NCBI GenBank assembly: GCA_021647765.1
Contig: JAKIUD010000009.1
Span: forward strand, 1 to 64,000
DNA: 64,000 nt
From: Desulfuromusa sp.
GTDB taxonomy: Bacteria; Desulfobacterota; Desulfuromonadia; Desulfuromonadales; Geopsychrobacteraceae
Reading direction: 5' to 3'
The stretch's first letter is position 1, and the number at the start of each line of letters is the position of its first letter. The notes under the pieces are model-generated. The model worked only from the letters and a program-made list of their open reading frames with translations, did no database searches and was not told the origin of the DNA. Below, piece by piece: positions 44,412 to 53,885 of this stretch. The translations under genes and the position numbers were made by a program.

Positions 44412-45722
44412 TTACACATGAATAATTTCAACTCCGGCTGCGAGGGATTCTAACCCGTCAAGGATTCCCCACGGGGAGCTTTCGACGACAACAACAGGAA
44501 TTTGCAGAGCAGAACCGATCTCTTCAATATTCACGTCATCCAGAAACAGTTGTCCACCATCCTTCAACACAACATCGGGTATCAAAACTCCATCTCCCAG
44601 GGTTAAACCCTGTAGTTGTTCCAATAAATCAGTACCTGTGATTAATCCGGTTACGGTAATATCAGCGCCAAAAAAGTCATTTTTTATTGCAAGAACGTCT
44701 AACGTAACCCTTGTTTTCAAACTGAGCTGCTCTGTAAATTTTACCAATTCAGCAAAAAACAGGCAACCTGTGACCAAAGTGATTTTATCGAGTTCCAGCA
44801 GCTCTGTTTCAAGTAAAACTTCCACGGATTGTTGGCGAAATTGCGCAACCATGCCAACACCATTTTCAATCTGCGTAAAATTCTCATAATCAGTGTAAGC
44901 TGGTACCCCCTGCCGAGCCAATAGATAGAATTCATCAGCAGGAAAGACAAAGCGACTGCCATATTGAACTAAATATTGCTGTTGATATTGATGGATCAAT
45001 TCCAGACAGGAGATTGCATCCTGCGGCAGCATTTTTTTTAATTTCGGCAATCTTGCCCGATATTGTGTCAACCCCACCGGTACTACTGCCAAAGAGGCAA
45101 CGTGAGGATAAAGATTCGACAAATCCTCAATTGTTTGCTGAAGTGCCACACCATCATTGACTCCCGGACAAAGAACCACCTGACAATGGAGTTCAATCCC
45201 GGCAGAAGTTAAACGTTTAAGTAAAGGTAAAATGTCCGGAACTCTGGTGCTGAGGAGTTTTTCACGCAGAGCATTATCGGTCGCATGGACAGAAATATAG
45301 AGAGGGGAAAGTTTGTCCCGGATGATTCTCTGCAGGTCGGTTTCATCCAGATTGGTCAAAGTGATGTAAGAACCGTAAAGATAGGAAAAGCGATAATCTT
45401 CATCTTTGATATACAGAGTATCTCGCAGCCCTTTAGGTAATTGATGAACAAAACAGAAAAGACACTGATTGCCACACTGCCGTGGTCGTGAAGACTCAAA
45501 AACCAGACCAAAGTCTTCCAAGGGTTCCTTTTTCAGATCAAGTTCCCACAGTTCATCATCCTTGCGCAATACTACCAGCACAAGGTGATCCGTCTCACTG
45601 TGCAAATAATAATCAATCAGGTCAACGATTTCATGACCGTTAATACTGAGCAACCGGTCACCAGCAAGCAATCCAAACTCTGCGGCATAACTACCTGGTG
45701 CGACCGACTCAACCCTTAACAT
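44412..45722 (-). CDS. DUF512 PDZ/radical-SAM-like iron-sulfur protein
   Basis: The 436-residue protein starts with a PDZ domain (APGSYAAEFGLLAGDRLLSING), then a radical SAM-type core with CGNQCLFCFVHQLPKGLRDTLYIKDEDYR (Cys-x3-Cys-x2-Cys) and a DUF512 C-terminal region (ending EEIGSALQIPVVVVES). It corresponds to COG1625. It is broadly conserved but its reaction is unknown. Some relatives in this arrangement are thought to act in metallocofactor or tRNA chemistry, which I cannot confirm. It starts a run of minus-strand genes to rdgB. Confidence 0.85.
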   Translation of the reverse strand: MLRVESVAPGSYAAEFGLLAGDRLLSINGHEIVDLIDYYLHSETDHLVLVVLRKDDELWELDLKKEPLEDFGLVFESSRPRQCGNQCLFCFVHQLPKGLRDTLYIKDEDYRFSYLYGSYITLTNLDETDLQRIIRDKLSPLYISVHATDNALREKLLSTRVPDILPLLKRLTSAGIELHCQVVLCPGVNDGVALQQTIEDLSNLYPHVASLAVVPVGLTQYRARLPKLKKMLPQDAISCLELIHQYQQQYLVQYGSRFVFPADEFYLLARQGVPAYTDYENFTQIENGVGMVAQFRQQSVEVLLETELLELDKITLVTGCLFFAELVKFTEQLSLKTRVTLDVLAIKNDFFGADITVTGLITGTDLLEQLQGLTLGDGVLIPDVVLKDGGQLFLDDVNIEEIGSALQIPVVVVESSPWGILDGLESLAAGVEIIHV

Positions 45723-45818
45723 TCTGATCTTCTTTCATTCAACATTTCATCTTCTGTGGCTAATATCAACCTGAATCCAAATCAATTATAAAAGAGGCTC
45801 AGAGAAGAAATATTAAAC

Positions 45819-45853
45819 AGCAAAGGCGGCACCACTGGTGTCGCCCTTGAAAA
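45819..45853 (-). terminator. weak hairpin after hfq
   Basis: GGCGGCACC and GGTGTCGCC pair around ACT, with one wobble, 23 bases after the hfq stop. A convincing U-run is missing on the minus strand, so this is only a possible terminator. Confidence 0.35.
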
Positions 45854-45874
45854 AAATATCGCCTCTAGAAAAAA

Positions 45875-46108
45875 CTAATCACGTCCACCATGTAAACGAA
45901 ATTTTCCATCCGCAGAAGTGATTGAACTCACCGCATGTTTGTAAATAAGGATATCACTCCCACTTTCAGCTAAAATGCAGAAACTGTCGAAAGACTTTAT
46001 GTAACCCTCCAGCTTTTCCCCGGTCATCATGGCAAGAGAAACCTTAATCCGCTCTTTACGAGCCTGATTCAAGTACTGATCTTGAATGTTAAATGGTGAT
46101 TTTGGCAT
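45875..46108 (-). CDS. hfq: RNA chaperone Hfq
   Basis: The 77-residue protein follows the Sm1-Sm2 pattern: NIQDQYLNQARKERIKVSLAMMTGEKLEGYIKSFDSF and the Sm2 YKHAVSSITS. FxIxLxSG positions vary from the E. coli norm (here FCILAESGSDI), and the C-terminal tail is very short. It binds small RNAs and mRNAs. The ATG at 46108 follows AAGGAGC; the longer frame overlaps miaA. It directly follows miaA (10 bases), the classic order. Confidence 0.94.
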   Translation of the reverse strand: MPKSPFNIQDQYLNQARKERIKVSLAMMTGEKLEGYIKSFDSFCILAESGSDILIYKHAVSSITSADGKFRLHGGRD

Positions 46109-46118
46109 GTCCGCTCCT

Positions 46119-47054
46119 TTAATAAAGTAAAAAATTTTCAATAGATTGTATCACTTTACCAGACTTCATTGAGGAATCAACCCAAATTATTCCTGGCTCT
46201 TTTTTGAACCAGGTTATTTGTCTCTTGGCATATTGACGGGTGTATTTTTGTATATCATCGAGCATTTGCTCTGCGCTGATTGCTGTTTTTAAGTAGCGGA
46301 CAACTTCTCGATATCCGAGAGTCTGCAAAGCTTTCAAATCGAAGGAGAAGTCTGCAACCAACCCCTTGACTTCCTTAACTAGCCCAGCTGTAAGCATCTC
46401 CTTAGAGCGGTAATTGATCCGTGAATAGAGTTCATCGCGGGAAAAATCAGGCGCCAGCTTCAATACCCGATAGGGTTGTTCAGCAAAACGATGTTCAGCC
46501 TTCAACTCGGACATTTTCTGACCCCTCGCAGCAAAAACCTCAAGTGCACGAACAATGCGAACGATATTATTTGGATGGATTGAAGCGGCAGAAACGGGAT
46601 CAACCTGCTGCAGTTCCCTGAACAAGCTGCCAGATCCCTCCGTCAGCTCCCGTTGATGGAGTTCTTTACGCAGCGCAGGGTTGCTGGCAGGCAACTGAGC
46701 TAATCCCCCTAACAATGCCCTGATATAAAGGCCGGTGCCACCGACGATACAGGGTATTTTACCCCGGCCGACTATCTCCAGAATCAAGGGACGTGCCCGG
46801 TCGACAAATTCTGCCACGGAAAAATTCTGATCGGGTTCAATTAAATCAATCAAATGATGGGGGACAACAGCTTGTTCCTGATGCGTCGCTTTTGCTGTGC
46901 CAATATCCATACGGCGATAGATCTGTCGTGAATCAGCAGAAATAATTTCTAACGGAAATTTTTCAGCGAGAGAAAGAGCAAAAGATGTTTTACCCGAACC
47001 AGTCGGACCACAGATAGTTAGAACCGATATTTGTCCTGTTGTTACTGGAATCAT
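46119..47054 (-). CDS. miaA: tRNA dimethylallyltransferase
   Basis: The 311-residue enzyme has the P-loop ICGPTGSGKTSFALSLAEKF, the DSRQIYRRMDIGTAKAT segment, and VGGTGLYIRALLGGLA. It adds the dimethylallyl group to A37 of tRNAs that read codons starting with U. The start overlaps the mutL stop by one base (TAATG). The mutL-miaA-hfq run is typical of the Proteobacteria and of this lineage. Confidence 0.95.
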   Translation of the reverse strand: MIPVTTGQISVLTICGPTGSGKTSFALSLAEKFPLEIISADSRQIYRRMDIGTAKATHQEQAVVPHHLIDLIEPDQNFSVAEFVDRARPLILEIVGRGKIPCIVGGTGLYIRALLGGLAQLPASNPALRKELHQRELTEGSGSLFRELQQVDPVSAASIHPNNIVRIVRALEVFAARGQKMSELKAEHRFAEQPYRVLKLAPDFSRDELYSRINYRSKEMLTAGLVKEVKGLVADFSFDLKALQTLGYREVVRYLKTAISAEQMLDDIQKYTRQYAKRQITWFKKEPGIIWVDSSMKSGKVIQSIENFLLY

Positions 47055-48925
47055 TATTGGCGCCTGAATAACCGTTCAACCTCAGCAAGCGTTATACGCT
47101 GCATCACTGGACGACCATGGGGACAATTTGCCTTAAAATCAATTTTATCAAGTTCCTGAAATAATGCCCTTATCTCGATGACAGCAAGGGCTTGATTGGC
47201 TCGAATAACACTGTGGCAGGCCATCAAAATCAAAATTTCATCAATCGATTCACGCAGCTGTCCAGTACGACCGATCCGTTCCAATTCCAGTGCGACATCA
47301 ACAACCAACCTGGCGGCATCCCTATTCTCCAGCAACTGCGGTATTGCTTTCAATGCGAAGGATTTCCCCCCGAAAGGTTCAATTTCAAAGCCCAAACTCT
47401 CCAGCTCGTGCTGGTTATCGCCAAGGGCAGCAGCACTATTAAAATCAAGTTCCAAAACTTCGGGGAAAAGTAATGTTTGACTGGGAATTGTTCCTGCAGC
47501 ATAAGCATGACGTAATTTTTCAAAACCAACCCGTTCATGTGCCGCATGTTGATCAATCATAATCAGATCAGCACCATCCTGACAGAGAAGATAACTCTGG
47601 TGATACTGCCCAAGGATCTGCAACCGCGAAAAGAATCCAGCCTCTTCACTTTCAGGGAGAATATATTGAGTACCAATAGCCGATTGATCTTCTGAACCCA
47701 GCTGGGAAAAGGGTGGGGAGGGATAAAACTGTTGTGTAGTGGATTCTGTAGCAATATTGTTCTGAAAGTGCCCTACAGGTGGAACATATTGAGCAGAAGA
47801 TTCGCTGACAAAAGAGTTTGCAGATACACCATTTTCCTGCTTGACCATATGATCTTGTCGTTCAGATAAATAGTTTCCTACTTCATTAGCGGACGAATCA
47901 AAAGTCTCCCTCTCCAACCATTCAGCCGGTCGGAGGGTCTGCTGCAAACTATTTGCGATAAAATCGTGAACCAGCGATTGCTCACGGAAACGCACTTCAT
48001 GTTTGGTCGGGTGAACATTCACATCCACCTGTGCCGGATCTATCTGTAAAAAAAGGACAACAACCGGGTATCGCCCTTTCATCAACAGGTGACGATAACC
48101 TTCCATAACCGCGTGCTGCACGACGCGATCCCGGATATAGCGACCATTGATAAAGGTGTAAATATGCGATGCAGCTGAACGGGTTAACTGCGGTTGAGAA
48201 ATCAAACCAGACAGTTGTAAATCATCCCCGTTCTGTTGCTCTATCGGAAGCAGATCACGCAGCAACGATCTCCCCAACAATGCAGCCACTCGTTCTCTAA
48301 GCCCCTTTTCACGGCGCAAATCAAGTATTATCCGATCATTATGCTTTAAACGAAAACTGACCCCTGGATTTGCTAATGCTTGTTTGGTGACCACATCTGC
48401 TGCGTGACCTAGTTCTGTTTGTTCTTTACGCAGAAATTTTTTACGTGCAGGCAAATTGAAAAATAAATTACGAACCTCAACGACAGTTCCTTGCGGCAGG
48501 CCAAGTTCATCAACATTTTTAATCCTACCCCCCTCAGCATAAATCTGCTGACCAAGCCCGTCATCGTTATCACAGGTTTTCAACCGCAACCGGGAGACCG
48601 AGGCAATAGACGCCAGGGCTTCCCCCCTAAAACCAAGAGTTGTGAGGGCAAACAAATCGGCATCAGTACGAATCTTACTGGTTGCATGACGTTCAAATGA
48701 GAGGAATGCATCCTGTCGGCTCATACCACAGCCGTTATCGGTAATCCGAATCAAACGTTTCCCACCTGCTTCCAGTTCAATTAAAATATCTGTGGATCCA
48801 GCATCAAGTGAATTTTCAAGCAACTCCTTAACCACAGATGATGGACGCTCGACAACTTCACCTGCGGCAATTTTATTGCACAATTCTTCGGGCAAAACAT
48901 GGATTTTAGTTTTCATAGTCACCAT
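47054..48925 (-). CDS. mutL: DNA mismatch repair protein MutL (endonuclease type)
   Basis: The 623-residue protein has the GHKL ATPase (LLENSLDAGSTDI, DNGCGMSRQDA, TLGFRGEALASIASV) and a C-terminal domain with the endonuclease motif DQHAAHERVGFE (DQHA-x2-E-x4-E), ACHSVIRANQAL and CPHGRPVM. It therefore nicks DNA itself, as expected in species lacking MutH. The linker is long and Gln/Ser rich. Two in-frame ATGs (48925 and 48916) are possible; neither has a strong ribosome binding site, and GGTGA ahead of the second favours 48916 slightly. Confidence 0.94.
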   Translation of the reverse strand: MVTMKTKIHVLPEELCNKIAAGEVVERPSSVVKELLENSLDAGSTDILIELEAGGKRLIRITDNGCGMSRQDAFLSFERHATSKIRTDADLFALTTLGFRGEALASIASVSRLRLKTCDNDDGLGQQIYAEGGRIKNVDELGLPQGTVVEVRNLFFNLPARKKFLRKEQTELGHAADVVTKQALANPGVSFRLKHNDRIILDLRREKGLRERVAALLGRSLLRDLLPIEQQNGDDLQLSGLISQPQLTRSAASHIYTFINGRYIRDRVVQHAVMEGYRHLLMKGRYPVVVLFLQIDPAQVDVNVHPTKHEVRFREQSLVHDFIANSLQQTLRPAEWLERETFDSSANEVGNYLSERQDHMVKQENGVSANSFVSESSAQYVPPVGHFQNNIATESTTQQFYPSPPFSQLGSEDQSAIGTQYILPESEEAGFFSRLQILGQYHQSYLLCQDGADLIMIDQHAAHERVGFEKLRHAYAAGTIPSQTLLFPEVLELDFNSAAALGDNQHELESLGFEIEPFGGKSFALKAIPQLLENRDAARLVVDVALELERIGRTGQLRESIDEILILMACHSVIRANQALAVIEIRALFQELDKIDFKANCPHGRPVMQRITLAEVERLFRRQ

Positions 48926-49012
48926 TATGACTTTTCAGATAAAAAAAAGATAGCGGTCGAAATGTTACTCGCCCGCTATCACAACTTCAATTTTAAAACA
49001 AAGGACAGACTT

Positions 49013-49194
49013 GAATAACGCTAGTTTAAGGGGAAGTAGCAGCAAAACGGGACTGTTCCGAATGGGGGCTGTCCCAGGCTTTTGCGGTGCGAACCAGCGC
49101 GGTTCTTCGTAGATCGTAAACTTCGGAACAGCCCCCGATGGTGCTGGGGACAGTCCTAAGTTTACTGCAATACTGCTCAAACGAGCGCCATTAG
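49013..49194 (+). mobile_element. MITE-like repeat, copy 2 (complete)
   Basis: The left end GAATAACGCTAGTTTAAG (49013-49030) and the right end GCTCAAACGAGCGCCATTAG (49175-49194) are imperfect inverted repeats matching the terminal consensus CGAATGGTGCTAGTTTAAG. Inside are paired GGGGGCTGTCCCAGG/GGAACAGCCCCC and GGGACTGTTCC/GGGGACAGTCC palindromes around TTTTGCGGTGCGAACC. No coding capacity. Confidence 0.8.
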
Positions 49195-49209
49195 AAACAG
49201 ACTCTATAA

Positions 49210-50121
49210 TTATTTTTCTTCTAATCCATCAAAGATGATCTCAATATCATCCAATTCATCGTCCAAGTCAGCAACTGGTTCATCGGCTGGGGCTAAAGTC
49301 AAATCAACTGTAGCTAAACCGAGATCCTCAGCTACATTATTTATAATTTCTGCAGTAATTTCCGTTCCGTGACGTAAGTATGTTTCAAAGAGAGCATTAT
49401 CACAAAGGGTATTTATCAACCTTGGAACACCGCCAGAAAACTTGTGGATCAACGTTAAAGTATCGGCATTAAAAGGGGAGCGATCACATCCGGCAACTTT
49501 GAGTCGATAATCAATATATTCCAGCGAAGCTTTCGCAGAAAGTGGTTTTAGAGTATATTTAAAAGCAACTCGCTGTGCCAGTGGCGCATCCAGTTTCATA
49601 ATATCATCAAGCTCAGGCAAGCCGAAAAAAACAATATTAAGCAGCTTTTTGTCAGGTATTTCCAAGTTCAATAAGCCGCGAAACTCTTCCATCATCTCCC
49701 GGGTGTGTAACATTTGCGCTTCATCAATCAGCACAACGGCCTTACGTCCCTCTTTTTCAATTTCCAGTAAACGCCCATAGAGTTGTTTCAACATTTTCAG
49801 GGGGCTGAGATCAGGATTTTTCACCCCTAACTGAACGCAGATACGGGACAATATCCAATCAGGAGTAATCGCAGAATGAATCATAACCAACAGAGATGAT
49901 TCATATTTATCATAGGGGAGATTATCAAGCATTCGCCTGGCCAGGGTAGTTTTCCCAGTACCGACCCCACCAACCAGAACAGCCAACCCCTTGTCTGAAT
50001 CAACAGAGTATTTCAGTCTCAATAACGCCTGTTTGTGTTGCTCACTGTCAAAATAAAACTTATCATTCGGCGCATTTGAAAATGGCTCACGATCAAAATT
50101 GAAGTGGTCGGTATAACCCAT
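49210..50121 (-). CDS. ExeA-like AAA ATPase
   Basis: The 303-residue ATPase has the ExeA-type N-terminus FNFDREPFSNAPNDKFYFDSEQH, a P-loop VLVGGVGTGKTTLARRML, a Walker B AVVLIDEAQML and a C-terminal helical domain. ExeA/GspA-type ATPases help deliver secretin proteins or load complexes, and are often found near TPR proteins. The acidic tail (DEPVADLDDELDDIEIIFDGLEE) is unusual and may be a docking tail. It is followed upstream by the 706-residue TPR gene, 24 bases away. Confidence 0.82.
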   Translation of the reverse strand: MGYTDHFNFDREPFSNAPNDKFYFDSEQHKQALLRLKYSVDSDKGLAVLVGGVGTGKTTLARRMLDNLPYDKYESSLLVMIHSAITPDWILSRICVQLGVKNPDLSPLKMLKQLYGRLLEIEKEGRKAVVLIDEAQMLHTREMMEEFRGLLNLEIPDKKLLNIVFFGLPELDDIMKLDAPLAQRVAFKYTLKPLSAKASLEYIDYRLKVAGCDRSPFNADTLTLIHKFSGGVPRLINTLCDNALFETYLRHGTEITAEIINNVAEDLGLATVDLTLAPADEPVADLDDELDDIEIIFDGLEEK

Positions 50122-50145
50122 GAATACTCCAAGAAAAAGCTATTA

Positions 50146-52266
50146 TTACAGAAAGGAAATTCGCTCTTTGTTCTCTTCCCGTGTACGTTGAGAATCATCC
50201 TCAGTAATACCGAGACTATTTTTTAATAGAGAAATTTTATCCCTGACATCCCGATAATTATTGTCCTGTAAAAAAACGTCTTGATAACTGATCAATGCAT
50301 CGTTGAAACGATTCGCCCGCTCATAAAGCAACCCAAGTTCATAACCAAGGTTGAGTCGTTGGAGATCCTCCAACTGATAAGAATCCAGTGCCTGCTGAAA
50401 CATCACCTCAGCATTATTAAAATCACCTTTGTCTGAAAAACTAAGTCCTTTTAAGGTCTGACAATCAACATAACGTGCTGGTTCCTGTTCCGCTTTTTCA
50501 AACTCACTGATCGCATCATCCAATAAACCCATCTCTCGGTAAGCGATCCCGAGGTTGTAATGAGACTCCATATCATCAGCAGCAATCTGCTCATCAACAT
50601 CAGTTTTAAAAATCTTTTTCTCAGCAGTTTTGTCCGGCTGAAGAGCCTTCAGGTTGAAATCAAAGTCAACATCTGCAGAACTATCTGCTAAGGGATTGGT
50701 CACAGATGAAGTCTCATCAGAACCTGGTTTGTCTTGCTGTTGATTCAGTAAAGCCTCAATTTCTTCAAGTTTTTGGCGGCATTCGATAGAATCAGAATCA
50801 TAAGCCAGGATATCACTGCACAATTTTTGTGCTTCTGCGTAGAGCCCTTGCTGAATGTAGAATTCAGCTTCCTCGAGATCAGCTTGTAAATTATGCTCTA
50901 CAGCAGGATCTGCCGGTGCAGAATTTTCTTCTTCCATATCAAAAGAAAAATCCAGATCGTTCCCCCCTCCACCGCTCAGATTTAAATTGTCATCAATATT
51001 CAGTTCGATAATTGCATCCGAGTCTGCACTTTCACCCGAGAAGCCACCATCGAGTGGTGATTCCAGTACGAGATCAACAGCTTCATCCTCGATAACATCA
51101 AAGGTTAGATCATCACTCTCGTCCAACACCACCAAGTCATCTTCTATATCCTCTTCTGCCGAGCCAAGAAGAATATCAGAAAGGGTTTCATCAAGAGTCG
51201 GTTCATCGGGTTCATCTTCCTGCTCAGACATAATATCCAGAAGTTTGTCACCCTCGCCAGTAAGCTCATAAATTGCATCCAGAGTCTGCAAAACCGTACT
51301 GTTGCCGTCGAGCTTATCTTTAAGAATTTCATAGCACTCTTTTAAGCAAACTAAGCGATCAGCCTTAAAGAAGGTATCCTTCCACTCCTCCAGTTCAGCC
51401 AGAGCACGGTCATATTGAGTACTGTCAATTTCACATTGAATTAACGATTCACGAATATCCAGATCGGTAGGATCCATAACCAGGAGTTGCTGGTAAGTTT
51501 CACGGGACTTGATCCAATTTTTTAAATCGGCATAGCCACGACCCAACAAGCGGAGGAGATCTGGATCTTCAGGTTTATCCTTTAATAAATTTTCCAGGAT
51601 TGTGACGCCTCTTTTAAAATCACCTTTTTCATAAAAAGCTAACGCCAGCCCCATTTGCAACTTTTTATCCTTGGGATAAAGGGGCAAAAACATCTTGTAA
51701 AGTTTAAGGATTTTATCAAAGTCACCTTTATCGCTCAAAATTTCAAGAACCGCTTCAAGCTCGTCATAGCCCTCATCTTCGCGCTTATTTCTAGCATAGA
51801 CTTCGGCAAGTTTTACACGAACATTCAGGTTATTGAGATCAAGATCACGCATTTTTTCCAAGGTTTTAATCTCATCCGCGATCATCCCGTTCCGGCTATA
51901 ATAATCGACCAGATTGCGGTATTCAGCCATCGCATTACCGAGTAAACCTTGCTTCTCATTCAACTCTGCAAGACGGTTAAACAGGGCAATTTGACCTGGA
52001 TCAAGACGTTGCATCTGTTTGTAGATTGCAATCGCCTTCAGATAAAAACCGTTACTGGAAAAATACTTGGCAACAGATTCATATTGTTCATAGGCTTCAG
52101 AATTTTTACCGGTGCGAACATATAATTCTGCTAATTTTTGTCGCGAACGGACATCAGCAGGATCTATTTCAACAATCTTAGCGTAATCTTTAATTGCCTT
52201 AGCCACCTGTTTTTTCTTCAGGTTTTTTTGTGCCGATTCCAGTAATTTATCTTTATTCGTTGCCAA
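50146..52266 (-). CDS. large TPR repeat protein
   Basis: The 706-residue protein begins with about eight tetratricopeptide repeats (residues 1-330, e.g. KDYAKIVEIDPADVRSRQKL), then a highly acidic low-complexity middle (about 345-460, rich in D/E/S), and more TPRs at the C-terminus (from about 460, HNLQADLEEAEFYIQQG). It has no signal peptide. It is a probable scaffold, and with the ExeA-like ATPase it may form a complex in cell-envelope assembly; this is inference from adjacency. The start is TTG at 52266 after GGGGAG. Confidence 0.75.
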   Translation of the reverse strand: MATNKDKLLESAQKNLKKKQVAKAIKDYAKIVEIDPADVRSRQKLAELYVRTGKNSEAYEQYESVAKYFSSNGFYLKAIAIYKQMQRLDPGQIALFNRLAELNEKQGLLGNAMAEYRNLVDYYSRNGMIADEIKTLEKMRDLDLNNLNVRVKLAEVYARNKREDEGYDELEAVLEILSDKGDFDKILKLYKMFLPLYPKDKKLQMGLALAFYEKGDFKRGVTILENLLKDKPEDPDLLRLLGRGYADLKNWIKSRETYQQLLVMDPTDLDIRESLIQCEIDSTQYDRALAELEEWKDTFFKADRLVCLKECYEILKDKLDGNSTVLQTLDAIYELTGEGDKLLDIMSEQEDEPDEPTLDETLSDILLGSAEEDIEDDLVVLDESDDLTFDVIEDEAVDLVLESPLDGGFSGESADSDAIIELNIDDNLNLSGGGGNDLDFSFDMEEENSAPADPAVEHNLQADLEEAEFYIQQGLYAEAQKLCSDILAYDSDSIECRQKLEEIEALLNQQQDKPGSDETSSVTNPLADSSADVDFDFNLKALQPDKTAEKKIFKTDVDEQIAADDMESHYNLGIAYREMGLLDDAISEFEKAEQEPARYVDCQTLKGLSFSDKGDFNNAEVMFQQALDSYQLEDLQRLNLGYELGLLYERANRFNDALISYQDVFLQDNNYRDVRDKISLLKNSLGITEDDSQRTREENKERISFL

Positions 52267-52360
52267 AAAAAACTCCCCAAAACAAGCTATTTAACAGAAA
52301 CTTTCAGACTCAAAAGATACGTGAAATAACAACTTAGTGTCAAGTAAGTCTACTAACTTA

Positions 52361-52527
52361 TGGGACAACCGTAATCTCGGGACTGTCCCCAGCACCATCG
52401 GGGGCTGTCCCAAGAGTTTACGATCCACGAAGAACTTCGGTGGTTCGCACCGCAAATGCCTGGGACAGCCCCCATACGGGGACAGTCCCAGTTTTGCTAC
52501 CAGCTATCCTTAAACTAGCACCATTCG
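52361..52527 (-). mobile_element. MITE-like repeat, copy 3 (inverted)
   Basis: The reverse complement begins with CGAATGGTGCTAGTTTAAG (52527-52509) and runs GGGACTGTCCCCG, GGGGGCTGTCCCAGG, TTTGCGGTGCGAACC, CTTGGGACAGCCCCC, GGGGACAGTCCC, the same order as copy 2. The far end is less clear, near 52361. It fills most of the 340-bp spacer between the TPR gene and rluB. Confidence 0.78.
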
Positions 52528-52606
52528 GGACGACCATAGATTTTATAAAAAAATATTTCAGACAGAATAGCATATTTTAAAAATAAAGAACAATAATGAA
52601 TTTAAT

Positions 52607-53320
52607 TTATTTAATTTTTTTCAATCTCTCAACTTCATTGTCCATCAAGCAGCGATATCTCCCCGTTGCAATGTCCTTCAAATCCAGAAAATCCAAGCGG
52701 ATACGCTTGAGTCTGACGACTGTCAACCCAAGTGCTTCACACATCCTTCTAACCTGTCTGTTTTTGCCCTCATGGATCGTCAGTTCGAACCAGCAACTTG
52801 ATCCAGTCGTTCTGCTATTCTCAACTTTTGCCGGTGCAGTCTTGCCATCTTCGAGAATAAGACCCCGCTCAAATTGTTTCACCATTTTTTCAGACAAGCG
52901 TCCTCGGACTTTCACCAGGTAGGTCTTATCAACGTGGTGGCGAGGGTGACTCACCTGTTGCGCCAGTTCACCATCGTTAGTCAACAGCAACAAACCCTCA
53001 GTATTATAGTCCAGCCGTCCAACAGGAAATAGCCGCTGGGGGATATTGTCGATAAGATCGGTCACTAGACGTCGCCCCCCCGGATCTTTCAAGGTTGATA
53101 CATAACCACGCGGTTTATTGAGTAAAATAGTGACTTTTTCTTGCGCGGAGCGCAAAATTTTCCCATCAACATGGATTTGGTCAAGACTTAAATCGGCTCG
53201 GTCACCTAATTTTGCCGGAGAACCATTAAGGAGAACTTTCCCCTCTTCAATCCACCGCTCTGCCTCTCGGCGTGAAGCCAACCCCGCTTGAGCAATTAAT
53301 TTCTGCAGTCTTTCAGTCAT
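52607..53320 (-). CDS. rluB: RluB-type 23S rRNA pseudouridine synthase
   Basis: The 237-residue protein has an N-terminal S4 domain (ERLQKLIAQAGLASRREAERWIEEGKVLLNG) and the RsuA/RluB catalytic motif GRLDYNTEGLLLLTNDGEL, with the catalytic Asp. It modifies 23S rRNA (U2605 in E. coli) or a related site. The start overlaps scpB by 8 bases, a tight operon with scpB-scpA. Confidence 0.92.
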   Translation of the reverse strand: MTERLQKLIAQAGLASRREAERWIEEGKVLLNGSPAKLGDRADLSLDQIHVDGKILRSAQEKVTILLNKPRGYVSTLKDPGGRRLVTDLIDNIPQRLFPVGRLDYNTEGLLLLTNDGELAQQVSHPRHHVDKTYLVKVRGRLSEKMVKQFERGLILEDGKTAPAKVENSRTTGSSCWFELTIHEGKNRQVRRMCEALGLTVVRLKRIRLDFLDLKDIATGRYRCLMDNEVERLKKIK

Positions 53321-53885
53321 GAGGATTAGAAACCACTTCAGGATTCAGAGGATCTGCTGCAGTTATTTCGGGATCCAAGGCAGCAAATTCTTTCAGTGTG
53401 GGGAGGTCGTTCAAATCACGTAAGCCGAATAGTTCAAGAAAATGGCGACTGGTGCCATACATCAACGGTCGTCCTGGAACATCTTTTTTTCCAAGAATCC
53501 GCAATAAATTTTTATCCAGAAGGGTCTTCATCACTCCGCCAGAATCAACCCCGCGCAAATATTCAATTTCTGCACGAGTGGCGGGCTGACGGTAAGCAAT
53601 AATAGCCAACGTCTCCAATGCCGCCCTTGAGAACCTGGTGGCACGCTCTTTACTCAATTTTCGTAACCAGGGGGCAAGTTCAACCACAGTTCTGAACTGA
53701 TAACCACCAGCAACCTCAGCCAAATAAAAACCTCCTTCGGAAGCAGCATAATCCTGTAACAGCTGCTCGACAGCAGGCTTTATCAGAGACTTGGGTTGTT
53801 CTGCCAGGACGGATAATCGCTCAAGAGATAAGGGGCTATCAGAAGCAAAAATAAATGCTTCGACAAGTTGCCGTAAATTATTCAT
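53313..53885 (-). CDS. scpB: segregation and condensation protein B
   Basis: The 190-residue protein has the two winged-helix domains of ScpB (LRQLVEAFIFASDSPLSLERL, LETLAIIAYRQPATRAEIEYLRGVDSGGVMKTLLDKNL). It is the kleisin-associated subunit of SMC condensin. It overlaps scpA by 8 bases at its start and rluB at its end. The C-terminus is slightly extended. Confidence 0.94.
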   Translation of the reverse strand: MNNLRQLVEAFIFASDSPLSLERLSVLAEQPKSLIKPAVEQLLQDYAASEGGFYLAEVAGGYQFRTVVELAPWLRKLSKERATRFSRAALETLAIIAYRQPATRAEIEYLRGVDSGGVMKTLLDKNLLRILGKKDVPGRPLMYGTSRHFLELFGLRDLNDLPTLKEFAALDPEITAADPLNPEVVSNPHD

